A stretch of 64,000 nucleotides of DNA. Origin: Hygrophila difformis (Eukaryota > Streptophyta > Magnoliopsida > Lamiales > Acanthaceae). The notes under the pieces are model-generated. The model did not search any database, was not told the origin of the DNA, and worked only from the letters and a program-made list of their open reading frames with translations. The position numbers and the translations under genes are program-made. The stretch lies in contig JAOANR010000006.1 in NCBI GenBank assembly GCA_030278955.1, positions 51,550,915-51,614,914 of the forward strand, written 5' to 3'. Below are positions 1-10,263 of the stretch, piece after piece (within the stretch, counting starts at the first letter, position 1; the number at the start of each line of letters is the position of its first letter).

Positions 1-1005
1 ATGATCTTGTTATTTATAGTATTTTATATGTATTTTGTATCCATTATCACTATTGCGATTATTGGGGGCACTATTGTGATTATTGGGGACCAACTGCACA
101 GCAGAGTGTTGACCCTGCAATGTGCTCGTGTTTTAGGTATGTACAAGGTTATCAAGATCGATATTTTAGCTTTATCGTTTTTGTCCTTGCAAGATCAGGA
201 TCATATAATCCCAATCCAGATCCTACTGAATTTCAACAATAGATGAAGACAATTATACATATTAATAAGTATTAACAAGTATTAACATGTGAAATCATAA
301 CACAAAACATCATTAGGTAAATAAAGTGATAAAACACTATAAACAATCAAAAATAAAATTCAAGACCGATCTTAGGATAAATTTAGTAAGATCGAATAGC
401 ATCAGAATATGATAGTGAGATCCTACAATTAAGGTCGGATCCTACAATCAAGATCGAGATCCTACTAATTTTAAAAACTTACAAAGATCTAGATCGTTTT
501 TAAGATGTGATATTGTAAAATCGTAAGATCATAATATTAGGACCGAGATCATTATAATATTAAGATCGAGATCTTAATAACTATGGGTGGAGATCCGGCA
601 TGATGAGGCATTAATTGGGGCAGCCGGGCAGGGTGGAGAGAACCCACGGTCTTCTTGTATCGGTTTCATGCACTAGTTAAATTACAAGGGTATATTCTGC
701 CTACGCGGCGAAGTTTGTATTATTATCTAATAATAACATGTTGTTTGAGTATTGTTTCATACTTATGACATGCTATGTCTTATTATTTCCCTTATAAACC
801 TAAATTCAGAATTGGACACCATTTTATGGTGTGTGGTTGAGTCTTAGCCGCTCTAGTTTTGGCTAGTCAGTACAGAATGATACAACCATGGGAAAATAGA
901 AGCGTTACATTTGATATCATAGCCCAATGTGGGATTTGAAATTGGTACATCAATTGAGTTCTTTGGGGTTTAAAGTTGCCATTGTTGGTGATATTATAAC
1001 TCTAG
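1..1005. other. AT-rich flank without a recognised gene
   Basis: I see no supported gene here. The first 590 bases are AT-rich and repeatedly use short GATC-containing words (GATCCTAC four times, AAGATCG several times, and the palindrome TAAGATCGAGATCTTA). The open frame at 1-246 is AT-rich, low complexity and resembles no family I know. Bases 590-1005 are ordinary non-coding sequence that ends at the target site of the three-LTR element. Confidence 0.5.
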
Positions 1006-1010
1006 GTCCC
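1006..1010. repeat. Left target-site duplication GTCCC
   Basis: GTCCC immediately precedes the TGTAACACCC terminus at 1011 and recurs at 14041-14045 directly after the TATTACA terminus. A 5-bp duplication is the usual size for LTR retrotransposon integration. Confidence 0.85.
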
Positions 1011-1683
1011 TGTAACACCCCGGTTTTTGGTCACCCAGGTCGGGGTGTCACCGCCACACCACCCTAGCAAGACACGGTTTCTCCGAGCTTGCTAAAGAGA
1101 TGCAAGGCTATAGTTTTTCAGAATTTAAATCATTCAAACAGCCCATTCATATATAATTTGAAAATAATATCATTACAGTTGCAGCGGAAAATAATATTTA
1201 CATATATAATGCAGCGGAATTTAAAAATAGGGCAACATGGCCTAATCACGGGTTAAACAGACCCGTTCATGCAAGTTCTAGTCTAAAGCAAAATTTAAGA
1301 ATAAAGTGTTTCCCCAAAATTCCCATGTATGCATATGATGATGCATATTCTTCAGCTCTGAAAGAAAAAGGGAAACAATATGGTTTGGTCAGCAAAAACT
1401 TGCTGAGTAAGTTAACACATACATGATTATGGGGTTTCAAAGCCTTTAATTAAATTTAAAGAAAACATGTGCATAACACCCATAATTTAATTAATTTATC
1501 TAATAACAATTTATTTGCATAATTTAAAAGACAAGGATTTCTACAAGATCATAATCCAACACACATGATAAAATAATCGATAGACATAATTTAAAGGCAC
1601 AATTTAAATAAGAAAAATATTCAAGTATTTCAAGATTTTATTCTTCCTCTTTCATTCGATATAATCTAGTATGATTTGTTTTT

Positions 1684-1984
1684 GGGGAATCGAACCCGCA
1701 AGAATTTAAGCGCATCCTAGGGAATCAAACCCATAGGAATCAACACACGTCCTGGGGAATCGAACCCACAGGAAGACAGACAATCGCCCTTGGGGAATCG
1801 AACCCGCAAGAACTCAAATACATCATAGAGAATTGAACCCATAGGAATCAACACATATCCTGGGGAATCGAACCCGCAGGAAAACACACACCTTGGGGAA
1901 TCGAACCCGCAAGGTTTGACACGGACATCCTGGGGAATCGAACCCGCAGGGACACAGACGCCTTGGGGAATCGAACCCTCAAGG
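1684..1984 (-). repeat. Array of nine tRNA T-arm-like hairpins (B-box repeats)
   Basis: The core GGGGAATCGAACCC (sense GGGTTCGATTCCCC) occurs seven times exactly and twice in degenerate form, at irregular spacing of about 30-40 bp. The sense core matches the RNA polymerase III B box GGTTCGANTCC. Each core is flanked by paired arms that change together: TCCTG/CAGGA, CTTG/CAAG and TCCTA/TAGGA. The fold is a GGG/CCC stem with a 7-nt TTCGATT loop, like a tRNA T arm, extended by a second stem. No full tRNA surrounds any copy. Function unknown. Confidence 0.8.
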
Positions 1985-3208
1985 TAAGAACAAGTTTCAC
2001 AGTTTCACAAGTTTCAACAAGATTTCAAGATTTGACTTGGTCAAAACCACAGTCTACTTCAAAATTCGTTAAAAATCGAGTTGAAGTCTAAAAATTCTAA
2101 AATTTGACCGGTGATTCGAAAACACAGAGATGAATAAGTTTCATGTTTTAAGTTTTTTGATCCGAGATACAGAAGCGAGTCAAAAACATAGATTTCTATC
2201 AGGTTACAAATCTGTCCGAATCTTTACGACAGCAGTTCCTAAATTTCGAGATCTACCATAGCAAACTAACACTAAATTTGATGAAATTTTACAGGGAGAT
2301 GCTTAATACATATATCTACAAGTTTCATGTTCAACAAAAGATCTAATTCATCCTATATCTAATGTCAAAAACGCCAACAAGTTCGGGCCAAGAACCTGTC
2401 AAGATTTCAAGATCTAAATTTAGAACAGTTCGGTTTGGAGTCGAATTCCGATATCAAACCTCAACGAAAAATTCCAAAAATTTATGGAGGTATTCTTAAC
2501 GTATAGATCTACAACTCTTATGTTCAACACCAATCCTAAATCGGTCTAGATATAAGGTGAAAATCAACCTCAAGTTCGGATAAAGAATCTAACACCGTTT
2601 CAAGATCTAAATCGATGGCAGGTCTGTTCATAGTCGTTTTCAGATATCAAAAAGCGATGAAAAATTATGAACGTTTTTACAGAAGATAGATCTATGTCTT
2701 AGGAACGTTTTTTGTGTTTTAAGTTTTCTCGTTTGAACACGTTTAAGGGTTCGGAAAAATCGTGCAAAAACGCTGCGCTGTAGGGATTTTAGTTGTGACA
2801 GATTTTACGTTCTTGATTTAAATCTTTAGATCAAGTGAATTTTAATTCCCCCAAACCATGTAAGAACCATGTAAGTATTAACTTACAGATCTTTGGTCGT
2901 CCGGGAACGTCGATTCGGAGGCGTGGCTTCCAGTCCACTGTTTGTCTCTTCGGTCCGTCGGGTTCTTCGTTCTCGATCCAATTCGGGGTGTAGAAAGGAA
3001 AGAGGATGAGGTTGGGATTCGTTTTCGAATCGAGAATGGAAAAAAAGGAATAGATCGGATCTTACCACGACGATAGAAGACTCCCAATTTTTGTCCAAGT
3101 CAGTCCTTCTCCTTGGTTTTGTGCCAACGACGACTCCGAGATTAGGGTTTTCGAAAGTATAGAGAGTATGGATGTTTTGAAAAGTGTCCGGGGCTGCCAA
3201 GGGGTGTT

Positions 3209-3216
3209 ATTTATAG
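3209..3216 (-). promoter_or_regulatory. TATA box of TR-GAG LTR 1
   Basis: Sense TATAAATA within CTATCTATAAATAACACC, about 0.8 kb downstream of the U3 start. The same sequence is at the equivalent place in LTRs 2 and 3. Confidence 0.65.
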
Positions 3217-3788
3217 ATAGGCACGACCTAGGGACGTCCAAGGTCGGCCTTGGTGAGTCTTGAGCCGAAAGGAGTTCAACCGAAGTCGGAAAATCCGGAT
3301 TCGGGCGAGTGAATCTCGCAACCGTCGAATCTGTCGAGTGGCGCGGTCTCGGCGCGCCGTTTGTGGAAAGACCGTGCGGCCACCGCGCGGCCCACGCCTG
3401 GAATTCGGTCCGGGCAGGTCGTGCGATCCGTCGGGCATTTCCTCATGTCTTTCGGACTTCTATCCCTCTATGCTCTCGGATTCGGATTTCCGGGATATTT
3501 TCGGGCTCCTAGTTCCTATCTTAATTCTTACTCGGGTCTAGATTTAATATTGGCCTCGAATTCTCGAGTCCATTAGTGTCGGGTATACTTGTACAATTTA
3601 TTTGATTAATTTTTATCTTTGGCTTTACGAGTATTGGAAATTTAATTCCTTCTTAAATTAAATTCCATTTCTCATTTCCTTGTCTATGTAATTATGTTTA
3701 TTCATTTATTATATTTATTTATTGTTATTGTTTGTTGTTTATTTATTTATTTAATTTATTTTATGTTGTAAAATTCTCGGGTATTACA

Positions 3789-3827
3789 GTCTACCCTCCT
3801 TAAGAATCAACTTCGTCCTCGAAGTTG
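3789..3827 (-). other. Second hairpin-PPT-LTR-start module inside LTR 1
   Basis: Sense order: a perfect 8-bp hairpin (CAACTTCG/CGAAGTTG, loop AGGA, 3808-3827), then the purine tract AAGGAGGG, then TGTAATACCC at 3788. This duplicates in structure the true PPT module at 4033-4072. It is also in LTR 2 (8801-8839) and in both Tekay LTRs, while LTR 3 begins exactly at this internal TGTAATACCC. Confidence 0.7.
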
Positions 3828-4032
3828 TGTTTCGGCTTTTCTCGTGTTAGGAACGAATCCTTTTTGTTTGTTTTATTGTTTTGTGACTGAACTTAGAATT
3901 AAAACTTCTAAGCTGCCTACGTACCCTGTGAAGGGATCAAGCCATAACGTAGTTCAAAACAATTTGAATTTGTTTGGTTACAAAAATGTACGGAAATGCA
4001 TGTAAAATACGGATGTGACACCGCGTATTACA

Positions 4033-4072
4033 TCCTCTCCCCCTTAAGATTACAGTTATGTCCCCATAACTG
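4033..4072 (-). promoter_or_regulatory. Polypurine tract and hairpin, unit 1
   Basis: Sense AAGGGGGAGAGGA abuts the LTR start TGTAATACGC. Just upstream is a perfect hairpin CAGTTATG/CATAACTG with loop GGGA (4053-4072). The purine tract is the expected plus-strand primer. Confidence 0.8.
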
Positions 4073-4159
4073 TGGTGGTGTCGATTTGGAATAGGGTTGG
4101 GTAGCGTTGTATATCATCATTTCTCACTGAGCTGGCAAGTCTGCTTGGTCAACATCATT

Positions 4160-5251
4160 TCATCGTCCTACAGCTATTCGTTGATCTCCTTGTTGAGGGT
4201 TTACCAAATCTAACCTCTTCTCAATCATCTCCTCACGAACATTACATTCTCTAATCATGTGGTCTTCCCCACCACATCTATAACAAGTCCCACGCCTTGG
4301 GCATTCGCGCACCAGATGGACTTGGTGGCACTGCGGGCAACGAGGTATGTCTGTACGACGTATGCCACTTCTCCCATTATTGGAATCTTTATTCTCGTTC
4401 CTCTTTGGCTCATTGGACCTATCTTGTCCATCGTCATTGCTCCGATTCTTTTTCTCAAATCCTTGCGAGCCCTTGCTCGACTCCCCATTTTCTTTACGCT
4501 TCAGTTGCTGGACTCGATCAATTGCTACAGCGCGGTCATATACCATTTGCAGGTTCGTGAATTGTCCTACTGCAAGTATCTCCCGGATACTAAGGTTCAG
4601 ACCCATCTCGAACTTCTGAGCCTTGTCAGAGTCGGTTGGTACTATCCTCGTAGCAAATCGTACCAATTCTTTGAACCGGGTGTAATACTCCTGCACCGTC
4701 TGTCCCCCTTGTTTTAGTGATAAACACTCTTCGTACATTGCCGCCTTTGTGCTCATGGGGTAGAATCGGTCCCTTAGATCCTCCTTAAGTTTATTCCACG
4801 AATAAGTTTCTTCAGCTTCCTCTAAATTCCTCTGGAGGTTTTGCCACCACTCATCGGCTTCGCCTCCTAAGTAGTAGGTTGCTACTCGTAGCTTTGCCTC
4901 ATCAGGGCATTTGATAGCATCCAAGAGCTTATCAAATGTACGGATCCACCCCTCTAGTTTGGCGGGATCCTCTTGCCCATGGTAGCGTGGTGGTTGATAG
5001 GGATTCACCAACGCTAGATAGTTGATTTGAGCCACTGGCGGAGGTACTGCTGCTTGTGCCCTATGCACCTCCGCATTTCCTAATGCTACAAGGACTTCCT
5101 CTACAGTTTTTAAACGTTCTTCCATATTGTTGGGTACAGGTGACGCTCGTTCTCCTAGGTTCTGAGGAGTCCCATTGTTGTCGGCCACGTTGGGGAGGTT
5201 AACGTCAGTGCCGTTTGGACTTACCTTCTTCGGTTTTCTCCTAGGTGTCAT
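4160..5251 (-). CDS. gag: Gag polyprotein of the TR-GAG element, unit 1
   Basis: A 363-residue structural Gag expected to form cytoplasmic particles that package element RNA. It starts with ATG (MTPRRKP). Residues about 75-250 hold the Retrotrans_gag region ([54 protein letters not shown]). This is followed by a charged N/K/R-rich linker and two C-terminal zinc knuckles, an atypical CPQCHQVHLVREC and a CX2CX4HX4C knuckle CYRCGGEDHMIREC. The usual glycine before the histidine in the second knuckle is Asp here but Gly in unit 2. It ends by a stop soon after the knuckles with no pol. The central block closely matches the Gag of the Tekay-like element at 46610-49168. The reading frame is intact. 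Confidence 0.93.
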   Translation of the reverse strand: MTPRRKPKKVSPNGTDVNLPNVADNNGTPQNLGERASPVPNNMEERLKTVEEVLVALGNAEVHRAQAAVPPPVAQINYLALVNPYQPPRYHGQEDPAKLEGWIRTFDKLLDAIKCPDEAKLRVATYYLGGEADEWWQNLQRNLEEAEETYSWNKLKEDLRDRFYPMSTKAAMYEECLSLKQGGQTVQEYYTRFKELVRFATRIVPTDSDKAQKFEMGLNLSIREILAVGQFTNLQMVYDRAVAIDRVQQLKRKENGESSKGSQGFEKKNRSNDDGQDRSNEPKRNENKDSNNGRSGIRRTDIPRCPQCHQVHLVRECPRRGTCYRCGGEDHMIRECNVREEMIEKRLDLVNPQQGDQRIAVGR

Positions 5252-5687
5252 TTGCTGTTATACACGTATATGGATTAGCTTATCAGAGTTTAGATAGATC
5301 GCTTGAACATGACGTTTCGTGAATTTGTAATTTCGAATTTTCGGATTTGTTGTTTGGGAAACCAAACAAGATTTTTTTTTTGGAACAAGAGTGTTTTAAT
5401 AAAAATTTAATTTTTATTACTCAACATAAGGGAATTGTTTAATTTGCATAGGGACAAGAATGGCTAAGGCCGAGATTTGTTATGCTTAGGCGTGCACTTA
5501 GATGAACGCGATCTAGAACTAAGGCAAGATCAGTCTCTAGTTAGCGTTCCTAATTTGATGTTAAACGTCTAAGTCATCTAGTGCAAGCAAAAAGTCTAAG
5601 TTAGAACATATCGCTTCTAAGTTCTCTAAGTTTAGGCAATGCAGTATGCACATGCAAATGATGATTTCCCCCTAAAAATAATTCATG

Positions 5688-5721
<34 letters not shown>

Positions 5722-6035
5722 CCATGGGTTTTAAAATAAAAAAATTCATTTCCATAGAAATAATGCTTAAAAATTTAAAATAATATTTAAAATCCTTGGA
5801 CCTCTATATTGGGTCAAAAATAATTATAATTTGGGCTCAAAATAATTTTGGGCTAGGAAAGTTTAAAATAATAATTTTGGGCTTCTATATTAGTAATATA
5901 AATACTAAGGGTTTAAAAACAATAATCTAGTAGTTTAAAAATAATAATAATTTAAAAATAATAGTTTAGAAATAATGGTTTAAAAATAATAGTTTAAAAA
6001 TAATAATAATAATAATAGGTTTAAAAATATTCCGG
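5252..6035 (-). other. Untranslated leader of TR-GAG unit 1
   Basis: There is no ORF. It holds a TA dinucleotide run at 5691-5719 (19 bp at 10706-10724 in unit 2) and, at 5930-6025, an AT-rich stretch of repeated TTTAAAAATAAT words. The site homologous to the MITE insertion of unit 2 is empty here (around 5998). Confidence 0.75.
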
Positions 6036-6047
6036 GCTCTGATACCA
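6036..6047 (-). promoter_or_regulatory. Primer binding site (tRNA-iMet), unit 1
   Basis: Sense TGGTATCAGAGC lies three bases after the LTR end GGGGTGTTACA. It is the standard complement of the plant initiator methionine tRNA 3' end. Confidence 0.9.
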
Positions 6048-6720
6048 CTCTGTAACACCCCGGTTTTTGGTCACCCAGGTCGGGGTGTCACCGCCACACC
6101 TCCCTAGCAAGACACAGTTTCTCCGAGCTTGCTAAAGAGATGCAAGGCTATGGTTTTTCAGAATTTAAATCATTCAAACAGCCCATTCATATATAATTTG
6201 AAAATAATATCATTACAGTTGCAGCGGAAAATAATATTTACATATATAATGCAGCGGAATTTAAAAATAGGGCCAACATGGCCTAATCACGGGTTAAACA
6301 GACCCGTTCATGCAAGTTCTAGTCTAAAGCAAAATTTAAGAATAAAGTGTTTCCCCAAAATTCCCATGTATGCATATGATGATGCATATTCTTCAGCTCT
6401 GAAAGAAAAAGGGAAACAATATGGTTTGGTCAGCAAAAACTTGCTGAGTAAGTTAACACATACATGATTATGGGGTTTCAAAGCCTTTAATTAAATTTGA
6501 AGAAAACATGCGCATAACACCCATAATTTAATTCATTTATCTAAAACAATTTATTTGCATAATTTAAAAGACAAAGATTTCCACAAGATCATAATCCAAC
6601 ACACATGATAAAATAATCGATAGACATAATTTAAAGGCACAATTTAAATAAGGAAAATATTCAAATATTTCAGGATTTTATTCTTCCTCTTTTATTCGAT
6701 ATAATCTAGTATGATTTGTT

Positions 6721-7024
6721 CTTGGGGAATCGAACCTGCAAGAATTTAAGCGCATCCTAGGGAATCAAACCCATAGGAATCAACACACGTCCTGGGGAAT
6801 CGAACCCGCAGGAAGACAGACAATCGCCCTTGGGGAATCGAACCCGCAAGAACTCAAATAATTCCTAGGGAATTGAACCCATAGGAATCAACACATATCC
6901 TGGGGAATCGAACCCGCAGGAAAAAACACACCCTGGGGAATCGAACCCGCAAGGTTTGACACGGACATCCTGAGGAACCAAACCCACAGGGGCACAGACG
7001 CCTTGGGGAATCGAACCCGCAAGG
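6721..7024 (-). repeat. T-arm-like hairpin array in LTR 2
   Basis: Nine units in the same order as in LTR 1. Substitutions differ between copies; the eighth unit is TCCTGAGGAACCAAACCCACAGG in outline, with a damaged core, while most others keep GGGGAATCGAACCC and their paired flanks. Confidence 0.78.
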
Positions 7025-8219
7025 TAAGAACAAGTTTCACAGTTTCACAAGCTTCAACAAAATTTCAAGATTTGACTTGGTCAAAACCACAGTCTACTTC
7101 AAAATTCGTTAAAAATCGAGTTTAAGTCCAAAAATTCTGAAATTTGACCGGTGACTTGAAAACACAGAGATGAACAAGTTTCATGTTTTAAGTTTTCCGA
7201 TCTGAGATACGGAAGCGAGTCAAAAACATAGGTTTCTATCAGGTTACAAATCTGTCCGAGTCTTTACGACAGCAGTTCCTAAATTTCGAGATCTACCATA
7301 GCAAACTAACTCTAAATTTGATGAAATTTTACAGAGAGATGCCTAAGATATATATCTACAAGTTTCATGTTCAACAAAAGATCTAATTCATCTTATATGT
7401 AATGTCAAAAATGCCAACAAGTTCGGGCCAAGAACCTGTCAAGATTTCAAGATCTAAATTTAGAATAGTTCGGTTTGGAGTTGAATTCTGATATCAAACC
7501 TCAACGAAAAATTCCAAACATTTACGGAGGTATTCTACAACTCTTATGTTCAACACCAATCCTAAATCGGTCTAGATCTAAGGTAAAAATCAACCTCAAG
7601 TTCGGATAAAGAATCTAACACCGTTTCAAGATCTAAATCAATGGCAGGTCCGTTCACAGTCGTTTTTGGATATCAAAACGCGATGAAAAATTAGGAAATT
7701 TTTATAGAAGATAAATCTATGTCTTAGGAATGTTTTTTGTGTTTTAAGTTTTCTCGTTTGAACAGGTTTAAGGGTTCGGAAAAATCGTGCAAAAACGCTG
7801 CGCTGTAGGGATTTTAGTTGTGACAGATTTTACGGTCTTGATTTAAATCTTTAGATCAAGTGAATTTTAATTCTCCCAAACCATGTAAGTATTAACTTAC
7901 AGACCTTTGGTCGTCCGGGAACGTCGATTCGGAGGCGTGGCTTCCAGTCCACCGTTTGTCTCTTCGGTCCGTCGGGTTCTTCGTTCTCGATCCGATTCGG
8001 GGTATAGAAAGGAAAGAGGATGAGGTTGGGATTCGTTTTCGAATCGAGAATGGAAAAAGGAATAGATCGGATCTTACCACGACGATAGAAGACTCCCAAT
8101 TTTCGTCCAAGTCAGTCCTTCTCCTTGGTTTTGTGCCTCCGACGACTCCGAGATTAGGGTTTTCGAACGTATAGAGAGTATGAATGTTTTGAAAAGTGTC
8201 CGGGGCTGCCAAGGGGTGT

Positions 8220-8227
8220 TATTTATA
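8220..8227 (-). promoter_or_regulatory. TATA box of TR-GAG LTR 2
   Basis: Sense TATAAATA, at the same place as in LTR 1. It would drive unit 1. Confidence 0.65.
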
Positions 8228-9044
8228 GATAGGCACGACCTAGGGACGTCCAAGGTCGGCCTTGGTGAGTCTTGAGCCGAAAGGAGTTCAACTGAAGTCG
8301 GAAAATCCGGATTCGGGCGAGTGAATCTCGCAACCGTCGAATCTGTCGAGTGGCACGGTCTCGGCGCGCCGTTTGTGGAAAGACCGTGCGGCCACCGCGC
8401 GGCCCACGCCTGGAATTCGGTCCGGGCGGGTCGTGCGATCCGTCGGGCATTTCCTCCTCTCTTTCGGACTTCTATCCCTCTATGCTCTCGGATTCGGATT
8501 TCCGGGATATTTTCGGGCTCCTAGTTCCTATCTTAATTCTTACTCGGGTCTAGATTTAATATTGGCCTCGAATTCTCGAGTCCATTAGTGTCGCGTATAC
8601 TTGTACAATTTATTTGATTAATTTTTATCTTTGGCTTTACGAGTATTGGAAATTTAATTCCTTCTTAAATTAAATTCCATTTCTCAATTTCCTTGTCTAT
8701 GTATTATGTTTATTCATTTATTATATTTATTTATTGTTATTGTTTGTTGTTTATTTATTTATTTAATTTATTTTATGTTGCAAAATTTTCGGGTATTACA
8801 GTCTACCCTCCTTAAGAATCAACTTCGTCCTCGAAGTTGTGTTTCGGCTTTCTCGTGTTAGGAACGAATCCTTTTTGTTTGTTTTATTGTTTTGTGACTG
8901 AACTTAGAATTAAAACTTCTAAGCTGCCTACGTACCCTGTGAAGGGATCAAGCCATAACGTAGTTCAAAATAATTTGAATTTGTTTGGTTACAAAAATGT
9001 ACGGAAATGCATGGTAAAATACGGATGTGACACCGCGTATTACA

Positions 9045-9084
9045 TCCTCTCCCCCTTAAGATTACAGTTATGTCCCCATAACTG
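9045..9084 (-). promoter_or_regulatory. Polypurine tract and hairpin, unit 2
   Basis: Identical to the unit 1 module: sense hairpin CAGTTATG/CATAACTG followed by AAGGGGGAGAGGA against the LTR start. Confidence 0.8.
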
Positions 9085-9171
9085 TGGTGGTGTCGATTTG
9101 GAATAGGGTTGGGTAGCGTTGTATATCATCATTTCTCACTGAGCTGGCAAGTCTGCTTGGTCAACATCATT

Positions 9172-10263
9172 TCATCGTCCTACAGCTATTCCTTGATCTC
9201 CTTGTTGAGGGTTTACCAAATCTAACCTCTTCTCAATCATCTCCTCACGAACATTACATTCTCTAATCATGTGGCCTTCCCCACCACATCTATAACAAGT
9301 CCCACGCCTTGGGCATTCGCACACCAGATGGACTTGGTGGCACTGCGGGCAACGAGGTATGTCTGTACGATGTATGCCACTTCTCCCATTATTGGAATAT
9401 TTATTCTCGTTCCTCTTTGGCTCATTGGACCTATCTTGTCCATCGTCATTGCTCCGATTCTTTTTCTCAAATCCTTGCGAGCCCTTGCTCGACTCCCCAT
9501 TTTCTTTACGCTTCAGTTGCTGGACTCGATCAATTGCTACAGCGTGGTCATATACCATTTGCAGGTTCGTGAATTGTCCTACTGCAAGTATCTCCCGGAT
9601 ACTAAGGTTCAGACCCATCTCGAACTTCTGAGCCTTGTCAGAGTCGGTTGGTACTATCCTTGTAGCAAATCGTACCAATTCTTTGAACCGGGTGTAATAC
9701 TCCTGCACCGTCTGTCCCCCTTGTTTTAGTGATAAAAACTCTTCGTACATTGCCGCCTTTGTGCTCATGGGGTAGAATCGGTCCCTTAAATCCTCCTTAA
9801 GTTTATTCCACGAATAAGCTTCTTCAGCTTCCTCTAAATTCCTCTGGAGGTTTTGCCACCACTCATCGGCTTCGCCTCCTAAGTAGTAGGTTGCTACTCG
9901 TAGCTTTGCCTCATCAGGGCATTTGATAGCATCCAAGAGCTTATCAAATGTACGGATCCACCCCTCTAGTTTGGCGGGATCCTCTTGCCCATGGTAGCGT
10001 GGTGGTTGATAGGGATTCACCAACGCTAGATAGTTGATTTGAGCCACTGGCGGAGGTACTGCTGCTTGTGCCCTATGCACCTCCGCATTTCCTAATGCTA
10101 CAAGGACTTCCTCTACAGTTTTTAAACGTTCTTCCATATTGTTGGGTACAGGTGACGCTCGTTCTCCTAGGTTCTGAGGAGTCCCATTGTTTTCGGCCAC
10201 GTTGGGGAGGTTAGCGTCAGTGCCGTTTGGACTTACCTTCCTTGGTTTTCTCCTAGGTGTCAT
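9172..10263 (-). CDS. gag: Gag polyprotein of the TR-GAG element, unit 2
   Basis: A second intact 363-residue Gag, differing from unit 1 at about eleven residues. Several changes are Arg to His or Cys, or Ala to Thr, consistent with CpG decay of methylated DNA. Here the second knuckle is canonical (CYRCGGEGHMIREC), but the first has Arg changed to Cys (CPQCHQVHLVCEC). Domain order is otherwise as in unit 1: Retrotrans_gag core at about 75-250, basic linker, knuckles at about 305-340, no pol. It has the same ATG and the same stop. Both copies keeping the frame open suggests recent activity or recent duplication. Confidence 0.93.
   Translation of the reverse strand: MTPRRKPRKVSPNGTDANLPNVAENNGTPQNLGERASPVPNNMEERLKTVEEVLVALGNAEVHRAQAAVPPPVAQINYLALVNPYQPPRYHGQEDPAKLEGWIRTFDKLLDAIKCPDEAKLRVATYYLGGEADEWWQNLQRNLEEAEEAYSWNKLKEDLRDRFYPMSTKAAMYEEFLSLKQGGQTVQEYYTRFKELVRFATRIVPTDSDKAQKFEMGLNLSIREILAVGQFTNLQMVYDHAVAIDRVQQLKRKENGESSKGSQGFEKKNRSNDDGQDRSNEPKRNENKYSNNGRSGIHRTDIPRCPQCHQVHLVCECPRRGTCYRCGGEGHMIRECNVREEMIEKRLDLVNPQQGDQGIAVGR

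Larger units (their letters stand above)
1011..4032 (-). repeat. LTR 1 (3' LTR) of the TR-GAG element
   Basis: 3022 bp. In sense (minus) orientation it starts TGTAATACGC at 4032 and ends GGGGTGTTACA at 1011. It contains a TATA box at 3209-3216, a very long transcribed R-U5 part with the T-arm-like array at 1684-1984, and a second internal LTR-start-like sequence at 3788 preceded by its own purine tract. LTRs 2 and 3 align along its length with scattered substitutions and small indels. Confidence 0.88.
6051..9044 (-). repeat. LTR 2 (middle, shared LTR) of the TR-GAG element
   Basis: 2994 bp. It serves as the 5' LTR of unit 1 and the 3' LTR of unit 2. It ends in TGTAACACCC and GCGTATTACA on the plus strand like LTR 1. 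A small deletion relative to LTR 1 lies near 7534. It has no flanking duplication, as expected for an internal LTR of a recombination product. Confidence 0.88.

Noticed and set aside
1..246. 81-codon frame at the window start
   Set aside because: AT-rich, no family resemblance, open at the window edge.
1684..1984. Regularly repeated motif that could suggest a CRISPR array or tRNA cluster
   Set aside because: Units are only about 22 bp, irregularly spaced, variable, and lie inside a plant LTR; no full tRNA cloverleaf or A box was seen around any copy.
3788..3789. Reading the LTR ends of the TR-GAG and Tekay-like elements at the inner GGTATTACA
   Set aside because: The right Tekay-like LTR continues 205 bp beyond it to TATGACA next to the AAACT duplication, and the better purine tract abuts the outer start. 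Only LTR 3 of TR-GAG ends at the inner site.
4259..4717. Plus-strand 152-codon frame antisense to gag (also 9271-9729)
   Set aside because: It is a shadow of the conserved minus-strand Gag and shows no family resemblance.
7892..8212. 105-106-codon minus-strand frames in all three TR-GAG LTRs (also 2883-3200, 13121-13441)
   Set aside because: They lie in the LTR around the transcription start, carry differing frames and starts, and match no domain. Conservation follows from LTR copying.
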